Source: Caldilineaceae bacterium SB0662_bin_25
GTDB lineage: Bacteria > Chloroflexota > Anaerolineae > Caldilineales > Caldilineaceae
Direction of reading: 5' to 3'
Length of the DNA stretch: 35,231 nt
NCBI GenBank assembly: GCA_009840225.1
Contig: VXOE01000237.1
Span: 1 to 35,231, forward strand
How positions within the stretch are numbered: the stretch's first letter is position 1; the number at the start of each line of letters is the position of its first letter. The notes below the pieces were generated by a model. The model was not told the DNA's origin, made no database searches, and saw only the letters and a list, made by a program, of their open reading frames with translations. A program made the translations under genes and the position numbers. Of this stretch, positions 1 to 8,192 are shown piece after piece.

Positions 1-51
1 TTCCACCCAGACAGACCGCACACAGTACACACACAAAACATGGCTTAGTAG

Positions 52-228
52 TTACGCCCTCCACTTTTTTTCTTCACGCTCCCACTTCACTTCCACTGTC
101 GCCAGATCGGCCTCTCCCTTACCGTCAGCCATATAACAGGCAGGTTCTCCAAAAGCAGGCTGTCCTTTTGCCTTGACATCGTGTTCGTCTACGCGTAGGC
201 ATTGCAGGGGAGACTGGAATTCGGCCAT
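52..228 (-). CDS. possible small acidic/charged protein, 58 aa
   Basis: An open frame of 58 codons starts at an ATG (226-228) inside the 3' end of the regulator gene and runs past that gene's stop to a TAA at 52-54. It overlaps the regulator by about 40 bases in another frame. The C-terminal 40 residues are rich in Glu, Lys and Trp (ending VKWEREEKKWRA), which does not look like a random shadow. No clear ribosome binding site precedes the ATG, no family is recognised, and the overlap allows translational coupling. It could be a chance frame. Confidence 0.28.
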   Translation of the reverse strand: MAEFQSPLQCLRVDEHDVKAKGQPAFGEPACYMADGKGEADLATVEVKWEREEKKWRA

Positions 229-1082
229 GGCGTCAGCGCCAAGGGACGGTTGCTTCTGTCGGCCAGGTTCTGGAATACAGCCCCTGTGTCGCGATCCTGG
301 GGCACAAAGGTGGCGAGGTAGAGATCGCCGCAGGCGCTCAGGCTGATGTTGGTGAATACGGTGTAGGCCACAGGCCCATAGATGCCATGCGTGTAGAAAT
401 GACTGCGCAGGCGACTGTTGTCGTCTTCGACGCGTCTGCGGCTGGCCGCCCATAGCATCTGGAAGTCAGGGTAGACCGACAGTGTGGCGAAAAGATTGCG
501 AAAGCGGTTGGTATGACGATATCGCAGTGTCATGACCCGCCACTGACGCATATTTGCCAGTGCGATAGTGTTCCAACCGGTTCCCAGCACGCGGCGTATC
601 GGCGCATCCGGTGCAAGCAGGAGTGAAAGGATATTGACGTTGCCGGCGGAACACCTTGCAGCATTGAACTGTGACCAATTCAGTCTGTGAAAATCGAGGA
701 CGGCGCGGTTGGCGCCGACCAGATCGCCGAACGAGTCCATAAGGAAAGCGGGTGTGCAGAGCGTTCCGAGCGTTGCCCAGACCTGGGCGAAGACTTCCTG
801 ATGGTTGAGGTCGTCGCGCACGATTGCCTCATCTGTGATTTCACTGGCCATGGCGAAGAATTCGCGGCGTTCGAGCGACGTAAGTTTGAAGACCCGCGCC
901 AGGTCCTGTAGCGTCCCTCTGTCCAGGCGTACCTGGCTGCCCCGCTCGATCTTGCCCACGATTCTTGTTGTCAACCCGGTTTCCTCTGCCAGTTTTTCCT
1001 GGCTCCAACTGTTGCCGCTGTTGAAATCGATTTGCTCCTTTCGCAGTGCGGCAACGACTTTGCCGAACATTTTCCGTTCCAC
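189..1082 (-). CDS. XRE-family transcriptional regulator with MmyB-like C-terminal domain
   Basis: A 297-residue protein with an N-terminal Cro/C1-type helix-turn-helix (about residues 9-62, including WSQEKLAEETGLTTRIVGKIERG) followed by a ~200-residue domain. The second part opens with PAFLMDSFGDLVGANRAVLDFH, which matches the PAS-like ligand-binding region of the MmyB-type XRE regulators (pattern: x-x-x-D-x-x-x-x-x-x-x-N-x-A). These proteins are DNA-binding repressors or activators whose C-terminal domain may bind a fatty-acid-like or other hydrophobic ligand; the ligand here is unknown. The GTG start at 1082 is chosen because GGAGG lies five bases upstream. The gene is divergent from the lipoprotein pair, and a long inverted repeat lies 20-46 bases before its start, so autoregulation and control of the lipoproteins are both possible (inference). 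Confidence 0.85.
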   Translation of the reverse strand: MERKMFGKVVAALRKEQIDFNSGNSWSQEKLAEETGLTTRIVGKIERGSQVRLDRGTLQDLARVFKLTSLERREFFAMASEITDEAIVRDDLNHQEVFAQVWATLGTLCTPAFLMDSFGDLVGANRAVLDFHRLNWSQFNAARCSAGNVNILSLLLAPDAPIRRVLGTGWNTIALANMRQWRVMTLRYRHTNRFRNLFATLSVYPDFQMLWAASRRRVEDDNSRLRSHFYTHGIYGPVAYTVFTNISLSACGDLYLATFVPQDRDTGAVFQNLADRSNRPLALTPWPNSSLPCNAYA

Positions 1083-1101
1083 AGCATCCTCCGCTGTCTA
1101 C

Positions 1102-1128
1102 TGCCAGATACAACGCTGTAATCTGGCA
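1102..1128. promoter_or_regulatory. operator candidate: nested inverted repeat upstream of the XRE gene
   Basis: Perfect 8-bp arms TGCCAGAT (1102-1109) and ATCTGGCA (1121-1128) enclose a second palindrome TACA (1109-1112) / TGTA (1117-1120). The site starts 20 bases before the GTG of the divergent regulator, a typical position for an autoregulatory XRE operator. The remaining 227 bases to the lipoprotein start show no convincing promoter. Function is inferred from symmetry and position only. Confidence 0.5.
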
Positions 1129-1355
1129 TCACCCTCTAATAAAAATTGTATCACTCTGTACCACGACTTCAAGTGAGGAATCTCCCAAAATAGAACCTAC
1201 AATCTCCCGAAATCGGTACATTGCAGGGGGACAGACGCAGTCAGCGAAGGCTACACTATTTCATAAATGATTACGTCGGTTCCACATTCCCGCGAAGGAG
1301 ACACACACAGTGGACCGCCCTTTCCAAGACAGTCGGTCAAAAAGGATGATGCACC

Positions 1356-2027
1356 ATGATTAAGCAACTCCTGCTCGTTGGGATCGCGCTGTTCGCCACA
1401 GCCTGTGTGCCAATTCCCGCAGAGCCGCCGGCAGCATCGGAACAAGCGCTGTCGTCAGATAAGCTCGATGATTGTGCCGGCGGCTACCTTAACATGTTGC
1501 CCGGCCAGACGGCCAGCGATCCGATTCTGGGCTCTCTTCCGGGTTACATTGACATTGTTGGAGCGGCTTCCAGCCTGGAGGGCGAAACCCTGACAGCCGT
1601 CTTTCATCTCAGGAAGATTCCTGAAGAGATGGCTGTCAACAGAGAAGGTGTGGCAGACCTGCACATGGAGTACATGTGGTCTGTTTCAATCGACGTTGAT
1701 GGCGGCTCCATCGTCACACATGATTCGACCGGTTTCACGATTGCCGCCTTCCATGCCGCAAGGAGTGACTCGGCAGACACGGCGACCGCGGTCCTTCCAT
1801 TTCAGGTTGCTGTTCAGACTATGGTGTTGAAAAACAGGCACTCTCCTGAAAAGAATGAAACACGCCTTCTCGAGTTGCCCGTCATTCCGCGCCTGATCGT
1901 TTCCCACGAAGATGACACGCTTACTCTTGTCGGTCGGGTTCCGGGAATTGCTGACAGTTCGATAATCTCGTTCTCGACGTTCGATGCCCTGCACGGACGG
2001 GACGGCGTCTCGTGCCGTCCTGGTTGA
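1356..2027 (+). CDS. lipoprotein of unknown function, paralogue A
   Basis: A 223-residue predicted lipoprotein. A short hydrophobic signal (residues 3-14) ends in the lipobox FATAC with the modified Cys at 17, so it should be processed by Lgt/Lsp and anchored to the outer face of the cytoplasmic membrane. The start at 1356 is preceded by AAGGA about 11 bases upstream. The mature part contains LPGYIDIV (61-68), then a segment HLRKIPEEMAVNREG, and a C-terminal block SHEDDTLTLVGRVPG followed by HGRDGVSCRPG. All of these recur in the next gene, so the two are tandem duplicates. No known domain is recognised. Probable extracytoplasmic beta-rich domain (inference from alternating hydrophobic residues). 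Confidence 0.8.
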   Translation: MIKQLLLVGIALFATACVPIPAEPPAASEQALSSDKLDDCAGGYLNMLPGQTASDPILGSLPGYIDIVGAASSLEGETLTAVFHLRKIPEEMAVNREGVADLHMEYMWSVSIDVDGGSIVTHDSTGFTIAAFHAARSDSADTATAVLPFQVAVQTMVLKNRHSPEKNETRLLELPVIPRLIVSHEDDTLTLVGRVPGIADSSIISFSTFDALHGRDGVSCRPG

Positions 2028-2037
2028 TGCGGGACGC

Positions 2038-2074
2038 TTCGATCGCCTTCGATGCCCCGAGAAGTGCGATCGAA
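2038..2074 (+). promoter_or_regulatory. intercistronic hairpin between the lipoprotein paralogues
   Basis: Perfect 9-bp arms TTCGATCGC (2038-2046) and GCGATCGAA (2066-2074), with an inner CTTC/GAAG stem separated by a single bulged T, leave a ~10-base loop. It begins 11 bases after the first lipoprotein stop and ends 43 bases before the second start. No T-tract follows, so it is more likely an mRNA-stabilising or attenuating structure than a strong terminator. Confidence 0.5.
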
Positions 2075-2117
2075 ACTTAGGTCCGGCGCTCGTCCTGAAC
2101 ACTTCAAAGGCGAAACC

Positions 2118-3170
2118 ATGTTCCAAAGAGTTCTGACCGCCGGGACCGTGTTGCTCGCGGCGACCTGTGTTCCGATTTCGCCGCAGCCTGCGGGGCCGTG
2201 TATCTCGGATGAACGAGCCCTGTTGATTGGAGAATCGGTTGAGACAGAGCCTTCAGACGAATTGCCCGGTTACATTGATATTGTCAAAGTGGAATCAGAA
2301 CTGTACAAGCAGGTGCTGACTGTCGTCCTCCATCTCAGAGACATTCCCGAGGAATTGACCTTCAATCGAGAGGGTATGAAGAACAACCGTATAGAGTATT
2401 CCTGGATGGTCTTGATTTCCGAAAGTGGCTACGTTGAGCCTTGGGCAGATGAAGTTGAGAGGATGACGAGGTTCAGACACCACCTGATGACCGCCCACTT
2501 CACAGAAGACGTTGAAGCCATAGTGCCCGATTCCGGCTCTATCGTGAGCTTTGTGGAATCAAACGTGTGGGCAATAAAGAGAGATGAAGGCAGTGAGGAG
2601 GAACGCCCCTGGTATGCAGAGGCGCTATGGGATGCCAGTATAGAAGTCTCGCACGAAAAGGACACGCTGACGATGACAGGGTATGTCCCTAGCGTAGCAG
2701 GCGAACATTTGCTCCTTATAGAAACAAATGACTACTTTCGCGGCCGGGACAGAATCCGTTGCGACTCTGCTCTGGTTTCGGTCCATCGGCGTTCCGTTCC
2801 TGAGACTGAAACAGCGAACCCGACGCTGCCTTCCCCCAAGGCTGACCTGAATGACCTTGCAAGTGTTCTGGCGGAAATGGATAGATCGGACGGTTCAGAA
2901 ATGTACGCAGCTCTGCTGCGTGAGTTTTCTGACTGTTTTCTTAGCAATTGGAATGCAGGAATTGGGGAAGAGAAATCAAGGGACGGTAGCCGATCTGAGT
3001 TGACCCCTGCCCAGATAACGGCAGTAACATTATTTCAAGCCGGCGTATTTGCGATCATAGGCGAATTGGGTAGGGCACGCCTCGATGAGCGGGCCAATCC
3101 CTCGCCGTACACGTTGGACATGTATGAGCTACTGGCAGGGGCATTGGCAATCTGTAAAGATAGCGGCTGA
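2118..3170 (+). CDS. lipoprotein of unknown function, paralogue B with C-terminal extension
   Basis: A 350-residue predicted lipoprotein. The frame is open from 2052, but the ATG at 2118 is chosen because it places a normal signal peptide first (MFQRVLTAGTVLLAATC, Cys17), exactly parallel to paralogue A, and because the earlier start lies within the hairpin. Shared blocks with paralogue A: CVPI after the lipobox, LPGYIDIV (49-56), HLRDIPEELTFNREG, EYSW, SHEKDTLTMTGYVPS and FRGRD-IRCD. After the shared region there is an extra ~115-residue, mostly helical C-terminal segment rich in Leu/Ala/Glu, absent from paralogue A. Function unknown; probably surface-exposed. The two genes are likely co-transcribed (gap 90 bases with a hairpin). 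Confidence 0.8.
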   Translation: MFQRVLTAGTVLLAATCVPISPQPAGPCISDERALLIGESVETEPSDELPGYIDIVKVESELYKQVLTVVLHLRDIPEELTFNREGMKNNRIEYSWMVLISESGYVEPWADEVERMTRFRHHLMTAHFTEDVEAIVPDSGSIVSFVESNVWAIKRDEGSEEERPWYAEALWDASIEVSHEKDTLTMTGYVPSVAGEHLLLIETNDYFRGRDRIRCDSALVSVHRRSVPETETANPTLPSPKADLNDLASVLAEMDRSDGSEMYAALLREFSDCFLSNWNAGIGEEKSRDGSRSELTPAQITAVTLFQAGVFAIIGELGRARLDERANPSPYTLDMYELLAGALAICKDSG

Positions 3171-3335
3171 TTCTGCAAAAGTGGGGCAGGGCCGGCTCTG
3201 ACATCTGACGATGCTTTGGACTGCAAGTCCTTATAGCCCTCCGATATTTGCTTTCAGTATGCCAGCTGTTTCGTAAAGCCCCCTGGTTTGTCTTCGTTTT
3301 TTTGAACCCCCAATTGCCTTGGAGTAGAATATGCG

Positions 3336-4946
3336 GTGCTCTGCGGGTGCCCTGAGCACCTCTCGGCGCGAGGTTTCAGCTTCCCATTTGCCGCAAGATC
3401 GAACGACACCCACGGAATCGTGCACTCTACGTTGCACCGCACTGCCGCGGAGAAACTGACTGTCGCCCAATCTTTCAGAAGCATTTCGTTTCCCAGCACT
3501 CCTGGCGCACTGTCACGCTATCAGAGTTATCTGTGTTTCCTGATTCTATTAGGATTTGGGCTGCGCCTGGTCATGCTGGACCGCTTTCGCTTCCACCAGG
3601 ATGAAGCGCTCTACAGTTATTGGGCGCTGAACTTTCTCCACGATGATCCCCAATTTCTCAGACAGTGGATCGATAAACCACCGCTGTTTATCTGGCTGCT
3701 CGCCTACAGCTTCAAGGCACTTGGCGCTTCGGAGGCCAGCGCGCGGCTGCTGAATATCGGCATAAGCATACTCACGATCCCGGTCGTCGCCGCAATCGCC
3801 AAACGGGCATGGACGCCGGCTGCGGGCGTAGTGGCAGCGGCCGTTTTCGCTTTGAATCCGTTTGCAATCAGCTATAGCCCGACGGCGTTCACCGATCCTT
3901 TGCTGGTGCTGGCGGGTGTCTGTTCGCTCTTCGCTGCACAGAGCTCGCGCCCTTTCCTGGCTGGACTTTGCCTGGGCGCAGCGATAATGACCAAACAGCA
4001 GGGGGTCTTCTTTGTACCATTGACGCTGTCCGTTCTGATAGCGGGTTACCCGAGAGCCAGGGCCATGGCGGCAGCGGGCCTGCGCGTCGCCGGAGGGCTG
4101 GCCCTGACAGTTCTGCCAGTCTTGTATTGGGACAGCCTGCGCTGGGCCGTGGCACCATCGCCCTGGGATCTGGGCGTGCGCAACTATGGTGCGCTTGAAC
4201 TGCTCTCGGTGGGGGCGTGGCCGGACCGCGTTGTGCGCATCGCCGACCTGCTCTGGTATCTGACGGCCAGTAATTTCGTCTGGATAGTTCTGACGGCTGC
4301 CACTGTGCTGGCGGTGGTCTTTGTGCCGCGGACAGGATTTGCGCAGTCGAAGCGAAATTCAGTGCTTGTGGCCCTTCTTTGCGGATGGGCCGGCTTGTAC
4401 CTGGGCATCCACGCTGTTCTTAGTCTTCCGGTTTGGGACCGCTATTTCCTGCCGCTTGCGCCGGCCTTCGCCATCCTTTGCGGATGGCTGGGAGCGAGGA
4501 TTCTGGCGTCCGATTCCAGCCTGTGGAGACAGATAGTTGTCGGGCTCTGGCTTGTGCTCTTGCTGCCGGGCGGCGTGCAGGCGGCCAGGGGGGAATTTCC
4601 GATAGGGAGCGATCACGGCGCGTACGACGGCCTGCGGGAGGCATCTGCCTGGCTTGACAGTCATAGTCCGGCGGGGGCGGTGCTGTATCACCAGTCGCTG
4701 AGTTGGCACTTTCAATTCTATATGTATGAGAATCCAAGAGACTACACTTTGCGCTGGTTTGCAAGCCCGGTCGCGCTGGCGGACGATGCCGCGAAGAGAC
4801 CGCGGAGCGCCAGGTTCGTCATCGCACCTGCCTGGCAGCCGTTGAGGAATTTCCATCCCCAACTGGCCGCCCGCGAGTTGGAGTTGGTGCAGAGGGCCAA
4901 AGAAGGGAATTTCACAATTTACGAACTCATGCCGCGCCGACGTTGA
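3336..4946 (+). CDS. PMT/ArnT-type membrane glycosyltransferase
   Basis: A polytopic membrane protein of up to 536 residues with the fold of the GT-C glycosyltransferases (dolichyl-phosphate mannosyltransferase / ArnT group), which transfer a sugar from a polyprenyl-phosphate donor to a protein or lipid on the outer face of the membrane. Evidence: a first transmembrane helix (about 62-81) followed directly by the acidic loop RFRFHQDEALY, where the Asp-Glu pair (89-90) corresponds to the catalytic/metal-binding motif; then IDKPPLFIWLLAYSFKALG, typical of the family's first loop and second helix; about ten further hydrophobic helices; and a C-terminal extracytoplasmic segment. The first ~55 residues are hydrophilic and the GTG start at 3336 has no clear ribosome site, so the true start may be internal. 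Acceptor and donor cannot be read from sequence. Confidence 0.8.
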   Translation: MLCGCPEHLSARGFSFPFAARSNDTHGIVHSTLHRTAAEKLTVAQSFRSISFPSTPGALSRYQSYLCFLILLGFGLRLVMLDRFRFHQDEALYSYWALNFLHDDPQFLRQWIDKPPLFIWLLAYSFKALGASEASARLLNIGISILTIPVVAAIAKRAWTPAAGVVAAAVFALNPFAISYSPTAFTDPLLVLAGVCSLFAAQSSRPFLAGLCLGAAIMTKQQGVFFVPLTLSVLIAGYPRARAMAAAGLRVAGGLALTVLPVLYWDSLRWAVAPSPWDLGVRNYGALELLSVGAWPDRVVRIADLLWYLTASNFVWIVLTAATVLAVVFVPRTGFAQSKRNSVLVALLCGWAGLYLGIHAVLSLPVWDRYFLPLAPAFAILCGWLGARILASDSSLWRQIVVGLWLVLLLPGGVQAARGEFPIGSDHGAYDGLREASAWLDSHSPAGAVLYHQSLSWHFQFYMYENPRDYTLRWFASPVALADDAAKRPRSARFVIAPAWQPLRNFHPQLAARELELVQRAKEGNFTIYELMPRRR

Positions 4947-4988
4947 TCCGGTCACCGTCGACTACAGCCATTAGGACAGCTGGTGGGC

Positions 4989-5016
4989 TTCGCAGGTGTA
5001 GGCACAATGGTACAAT
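4989..5016 (+). promoter_or_regulatory. extended -10 promoter candidate for the ADP-ribosylglycohydrolase gene
   Basis: TGGTACAAT at 5008-5016 is an extended -10 element (TGn plus TACAAT). TTCGCA at 4989-4994 gives a 4/6 match to -35 with 16-bp spacing. It lies 21 bases before the start codon, with a strong ribosome site (AAGAGGAGA) in between. Not confirmed by any transcript data. Confidence 0.4.
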
Positions 5017-5037
5017 CCTTTTAAGAGGAGAGATGAG

Positions 5038-6003
5038 ATGACAAGTGACAGAAGCCATTCCAATTCTGGCGTCCTTTCCAGGGCGCAGGGCTGCCTGCTC
5101 GGCCAGCTGATCGGGGACTCTCTTGGGAGCCTGGTGGAGTTCCAGACACCGGAAAGGATACGCAGCAGATATCCCGACGGTGTGCGGGACATGGCGGACG
5201 GCGGCACCTTCAATACAATTGCCGGCCAGCCCACAGATGATTCAGAGATGGCACTGCTGCTGGCCCGATCGCTCGCTTCAAATGGTACGTTCGACCGAGA
5301 TGATGTGCAGAAGGCTTACGTTTACTGGTTGGATTCCGATCCCTTCGACGTAGGCGGTGCCATTTTCGGCGGCCTGAGAGGACGTCCTATTTCGAACAGC
5401 CAGGCCAACGGGGCGATGATGCGGATCAGTCCGCTGGGAATATTCGGCGCCAACTATGCGTTGGACCAGGTGGCGGAATGGGCGCGGCAGGACGCAGAGA
5501 TTACCCACATCCACCGGGTCTGCCAGGAGGCCAACGCGCTCTTTGCGATGGCGATCGCGCAGGCTGTGCGCACTGGATGCGACGCCAGTGACCTGTACAG
5601 GGAGATCGAGGGCTGGGCAGAGGAGATGGACGTCGACAATCGGTTGAAAAAAGCTGTTGCCAAAGCTGCTGAATCTCCACCAGACGAATTCATCCATCAG
5701 CAGGGATGGGTACTTATTGCATTCCCAAACGCCCTCTGGCAGCTTCTGAACGCAGAAACCGTCGAAGAGGGAATCGTCGAGACAATCATGCAAGGGGGTG
5801 ATACCGACACAAACGCGGCGATCTGCGGAGCCCTCCTGGGTGCTGTCCATGGACGGGAGGCCATCCCCGAACGGTGGATCGAAACGATTCAGAATTGCCG
5901 ACCTCGTAGGGGGACACCAGGTGTGCATAAGCCCAGGCCCGAAGTTTTCTGGCCGGCGGATGCGCTGGAGCTTGCCGAGAAGCTGGTTACCCAGACTGAT
6001 TGA
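5038..6003 (+). CDS. ADP-ribosylglycohydrolase family protein (DraG/ARH type)
   Basis: A 321-residue protein of the ADP-ribosylglycohydrolase family, all-alpha enzymes with a di-metal (Mg) centre that remove ADP-ribose from proteins or small molecules. The N-terminal signature GCLLGQLIGDSLG (19-30) is followed by the metal-binding TDDSEM (66-71), the mid-domain NGAMMRI (about 124-130) and the second metal motif GGDTDTNA (253-260), so all expected metal ligands are present. Length is normal for the family. The start is well supported by AAGAGGAGA upstream. It heads a probable operon with the DUF1907 and enolase genes (45 bases to the next ATG, then an ATGA overlap). In such metabolic neighbourhoods family members often have unknown small-molecule substrates, so a role in reversing protein ADP-ribosylation is only one option. 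Confidence 0.9.
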   Translation: MTSDRSHSNSGVLSRAQGCLLGQLIGDSLGSLVEFQTPERIRSRYPDGVRDMADGGTFNTIAGQPTDDSEMALLLARSLASNGTFDRDDVQKAYVYWLDSDPFDVGGAIFGGLRGRPISNSQANGAMMRISPLGIFGANYALDQVAEWARQDAEITHIHRVCQEANALFAMAIAQAVRTGCDASDLYREIEGWAEEMDVDNRLKKAVAKAAESPPDEFIHQQGWVLIAFPNALWQLLNAETVEEGIVETIMQGGDTDTNAAICGALLGAVHGREAIPERWIETIQNCRPRRGTPGVHKPRPEVFWPADALELAEKLVTQTD

Positions 6004-6047
6004 CTCTTGCCTGAATCGAGACCTTAGTGAAAAGAGGTTGGGCAGTT

Positions 6048-7055
6048 ATGATTGACTCGATGAGCAGAGCGTCGTTGTGGTCACCTTCCCTGGAAGAATT
6101 GAAGCAAGTCATTCGGGAGGGATTACAGACCAATTACGCCAGTGTCGATGTTGAGGTGGTCGATTGTCCCGACCTGCGTGCGCTCGGATGCGCCAGCCCC
6201 GGCTTGAGCGGGTCCACTGTTCTGTTGGAAGTGGGCGGCGAACCGTACGCCCACAATCCCAGATACCGGCACGTCACTTTCGACATGGCGGAGATGGCGA
6301 GCGACTGCGGCCAGGCCGAAGGCAGCATCTTTGGCGCGGGCATGGCCTTTCCGGGCGTGTTGGACGGACACTGCGGCGAGGTGATCGCAACGCTGCAGGC
6401 GGGTGGCGTCAACAGGTCCAAGGTCGCCCGCGTTGGGCTACAGCAAGAGTGCATTGTTGAGCCCTATGCGTCGACGCGCCACAGCGGACTGTCCAATCTC
6501 TTCCTGTCGGATGGCCGGCCGGGCCCTGTGCTCAAGGTCAGCGTGGAAAGGCGGACCGGCAACGAACGCTCTTTCACGCAGGCGTTGCGCAAGAGTCTGC
6601 AAGCCCATCCTGATACTGGCGGCGAGGGCGCGCCTCCCGGAGCACGGCAGGTGGGGATGGGCGGCGTCTTTGTCATCGAGGCCGGTCAGATACGCTCGCA
6701 CGTCATGCCGGATTACGAGTGCATCGCCCACCGGTACTACGACACTGAAGCCGAGGAAGTCGTCGCCGATTTTCTTCAGTTCTACGAGCACATGGGGCCC
6801 GACCTGTTATGCTTCACCGTATTCTGGACCGGGGACCCCACCGGCGGGCGCCTGCACTTGCGGGATTCGGGGGAACACACTCACTTTTTCCACATGGATA
6901 ACCTGAATCAGGCCGGCCACTATCATTATGATGTCAGCCCCGAAACCATCCGGTATACCGGATACTTCAACGTCGCGGCTGAACTGGTACGCATCGGCGA
7001 CATTTATGCAGAACTCGAACGGCAGTCAAATCACACCGACGAGGAGCAGAGATGA
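6048..7055 (+). CDS. DUF1907 protein, bacterial homologue of human C11orf54 (putative zinc ester hydrolase)
   Basis: A 335-residue protein that aligns by eye along its length with human C11orf54. Matches include SLEELKQVIREGLQTNYASV and VVDCPDL near the N-terminus, LSNLFLSDGRPGPVLKVSVE in the middle, MGGVFVIEAGQIRSHVMP, and the C-terminal EHTHFF ... GHYHYDVSPETIRYTGYF. The histidines 277, 279 and 291 or 293 correspond to the zinc site seen in the human protein, which has weak esterase activity in vitro; the physiological reaction is unknown. The ATG at 6048 is preferred to an in-frame GTG at 6027 because AAAGAGG lies about ten bases before it. The stop overlaps the start of the enolase gene (ATGA), so the two products are translationally coupled and probably act in the same pathway. 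Confidence 0.85.
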   Translation: MIDSMSRASLWSPSLEELKQVIREGLQTNYASVDVEVVDCPDLRALGCASPGLSGSTVLLEVGGEPYAHNPRYRHVTFDMAEMASDCGQAEGSIFGAGMAFPGVLDGHCGEVIATLQAGGVNRSKVARVGLQQECIVEPYASTRHSGLSNLFLSDGRPGPVLKVSVERRTGNERSFTQALRKSLQAHPDTGGEGAPPGARQVGMGGVFVIEAGQIRSHVMPDYECIAHRYYDTEAEEVVADFLQFYEHMGPDLLCFTVFWTGDPTGGRLHLRDSGEHTHFFHMDNLNQAGHYHYDVSPETIRYTGYFNVAAELVRIGDIYAELERQSNHTDEEQR

Positions 7056-8164
7056 AGATCACAGAGGTACGCGCGACGGGTCTGCGCGGCGCGACGCCGG
7101 AGGGCGGCTGGAGCGAGGAGCTGAAGGAGGAAGACTGCGTCCACACGCTTGTTTTTGTCGAAACGGATGAAGGCGTCACCGGTTACGGTTCCGTCTTCAC
7201 CAACGACGGGCTTGTGCTGGCCGCGTTGGAGGTGCTGCGCCCGCTCCTTATCGGCCAGTCCGCGATCGAGCCGGAAAGGGTGAGTGAGTGGCTGCACCAG
7301 AACACGTTTTGGATGGGACGCGGCGGCACCATCACGCACGCGATCAGCGGAATTGACATCGCGATGTGGGACATTCTGGGCAAGGTCACGGGACAGCCGG
7401 TCGGCCGCCTGCTCGGCGGGCGTTACCGGGAAAGGGTCCGGCCCTATGCCTCTCTGCTGATGGACCAGCCGGCCCCGCTGCGCGACGAACTGCAGATGTG
7501 GAAGGAGCAGGGGTTCCGCGCCTTCAAGATGGGCTGGGGTCCCTTCGGCCGCGTCAGCGACGAGCTGGATGAGGAGATCGTGGCCACCGCCCGCGAGGTT
7601 GTGGGGGACGACAACCAGTTGATGGTGGACGCCGGCGGCAGCGACGCCCACTGGCAGGGCCGTTATACGTGGGCGCTGCGTTGTGCAGGGATGCTGGCCG
7701 ACTACGGCGTTGACTGGTTTGAGGAGCCGCTGCGCCCCGATGACCTGGAAGACTTTATCCATCTGCGCCGTTACACGACGGTCCCCATTACCGGCGGCGA
7801 GGTCCTGACGCGGCGCCAGTCCTTCATTCCCTTTCTACAGCAGGGCGCCTTCGACATCGTCCAGCCGGATGTCGCCAAAGTCGGCGGCATCAGTGAGGAG
7901 CGCCGCATCGGCTGGATGGCGCAAGAGAATGGCGTACGCATGATTCCGCACGGTTGGAACACCGCCCTTGGGCTGGCGGCCGATCTGCAGCTGGCCTCGG
8001 CCCTCGCCGATACCGACCTGGTGGAGTACAAGACCGGTTCGCCCTACATCGATGAGATCGTAGCCGGCGGCTGGCAACTGGACGAGGAAGGCATGCTGCC
8101 GATTCCCGACGGGCCGGGCCTTGGAATCGAGTTGGATATGGATGCGGTGGCCCGTTATTCCTGA
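7052..8164 (+). CDS. enolase-superfamily protein, mandelate racemase subgroup (probable sugar-acid dehydratase)
   Basis: A 370-residue (alpha/beta)7-barrel enzyme that should abstract the proton alpha to a carboxylate, with Mg. The N-terminal capping domain (1-120) is followed by the barrel. Visible active-site residues: Lys159 in AFKMG on the second strand; metal ligands Asp193 (VDAGGS), Glu224 (FEEP) and Glu250 (GGE); and the His-Asp dyad Asp273 (QPDVAKVGG) and His300 (IPHGWN). The His300/Asp273 dyad places it in the mandelate racemase subgroup rather than the muconate cycloisomerase subgroup, which uses a second Lys. Substrate is probably an aldonic or uronic acid. The start codon overlaps the DUF1907 stop. 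Chloroflexota, notably SAR202, are known for expanded enolase paralogues, consistent with a catabolic role. Confidence 0.9.
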   Translation: MKITEVRATGLRGATPEGGWSEELKEEDCVHTLVFVETDEGVTGYGSVFTNDGLVLAALEVLRPLLIGQSAIEPERVSEWLHQNTFWMGRGGTITHAISGIDIAMWDILGKVTGQPVGRLLGGRYRERVRPYASLLMDQPAPLRDELQMWKEQGFRAFKMGWGPFGRVSDELDEEIVATAREVVGDDNQLMVDAGGSDAHWQGRYTWALRCAGMLADYGVDWFEEPLRPDDLEDFIHLRRYTTVPITGGEVLTRRQSFIPFLQQGAFDIVQPDVAKVGGISEERRIGWMAQENGVRMIPHGWNTALGLAADLQLASALADTDLVEYKTGSPYIDEIVAGGWQLDEEGMLPIPDGPGLGIELDMDAVARYS

Positions 8165-8192
8165 TCGCGGGGACTACCAGGCTACAGTTGTT

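Noticed and set aside
2052-2117. Upstream start of the second lipoprotein
   Set aside because: It would add 22 hydrophilic residues in front of the signal peptide and begins within the intercistronic hairpin.
3171-3335. tRNA or terminator after the second lipoprotein
   Set aside because: Only a 5-bp GGACT/AGTCC stem is visible; no cloverleaf and no T-tract.
7031-7762. 243-codon minus-strand frame
   Set aside because: Antisense to the enolase-superfamily gene; no start signal or domain.
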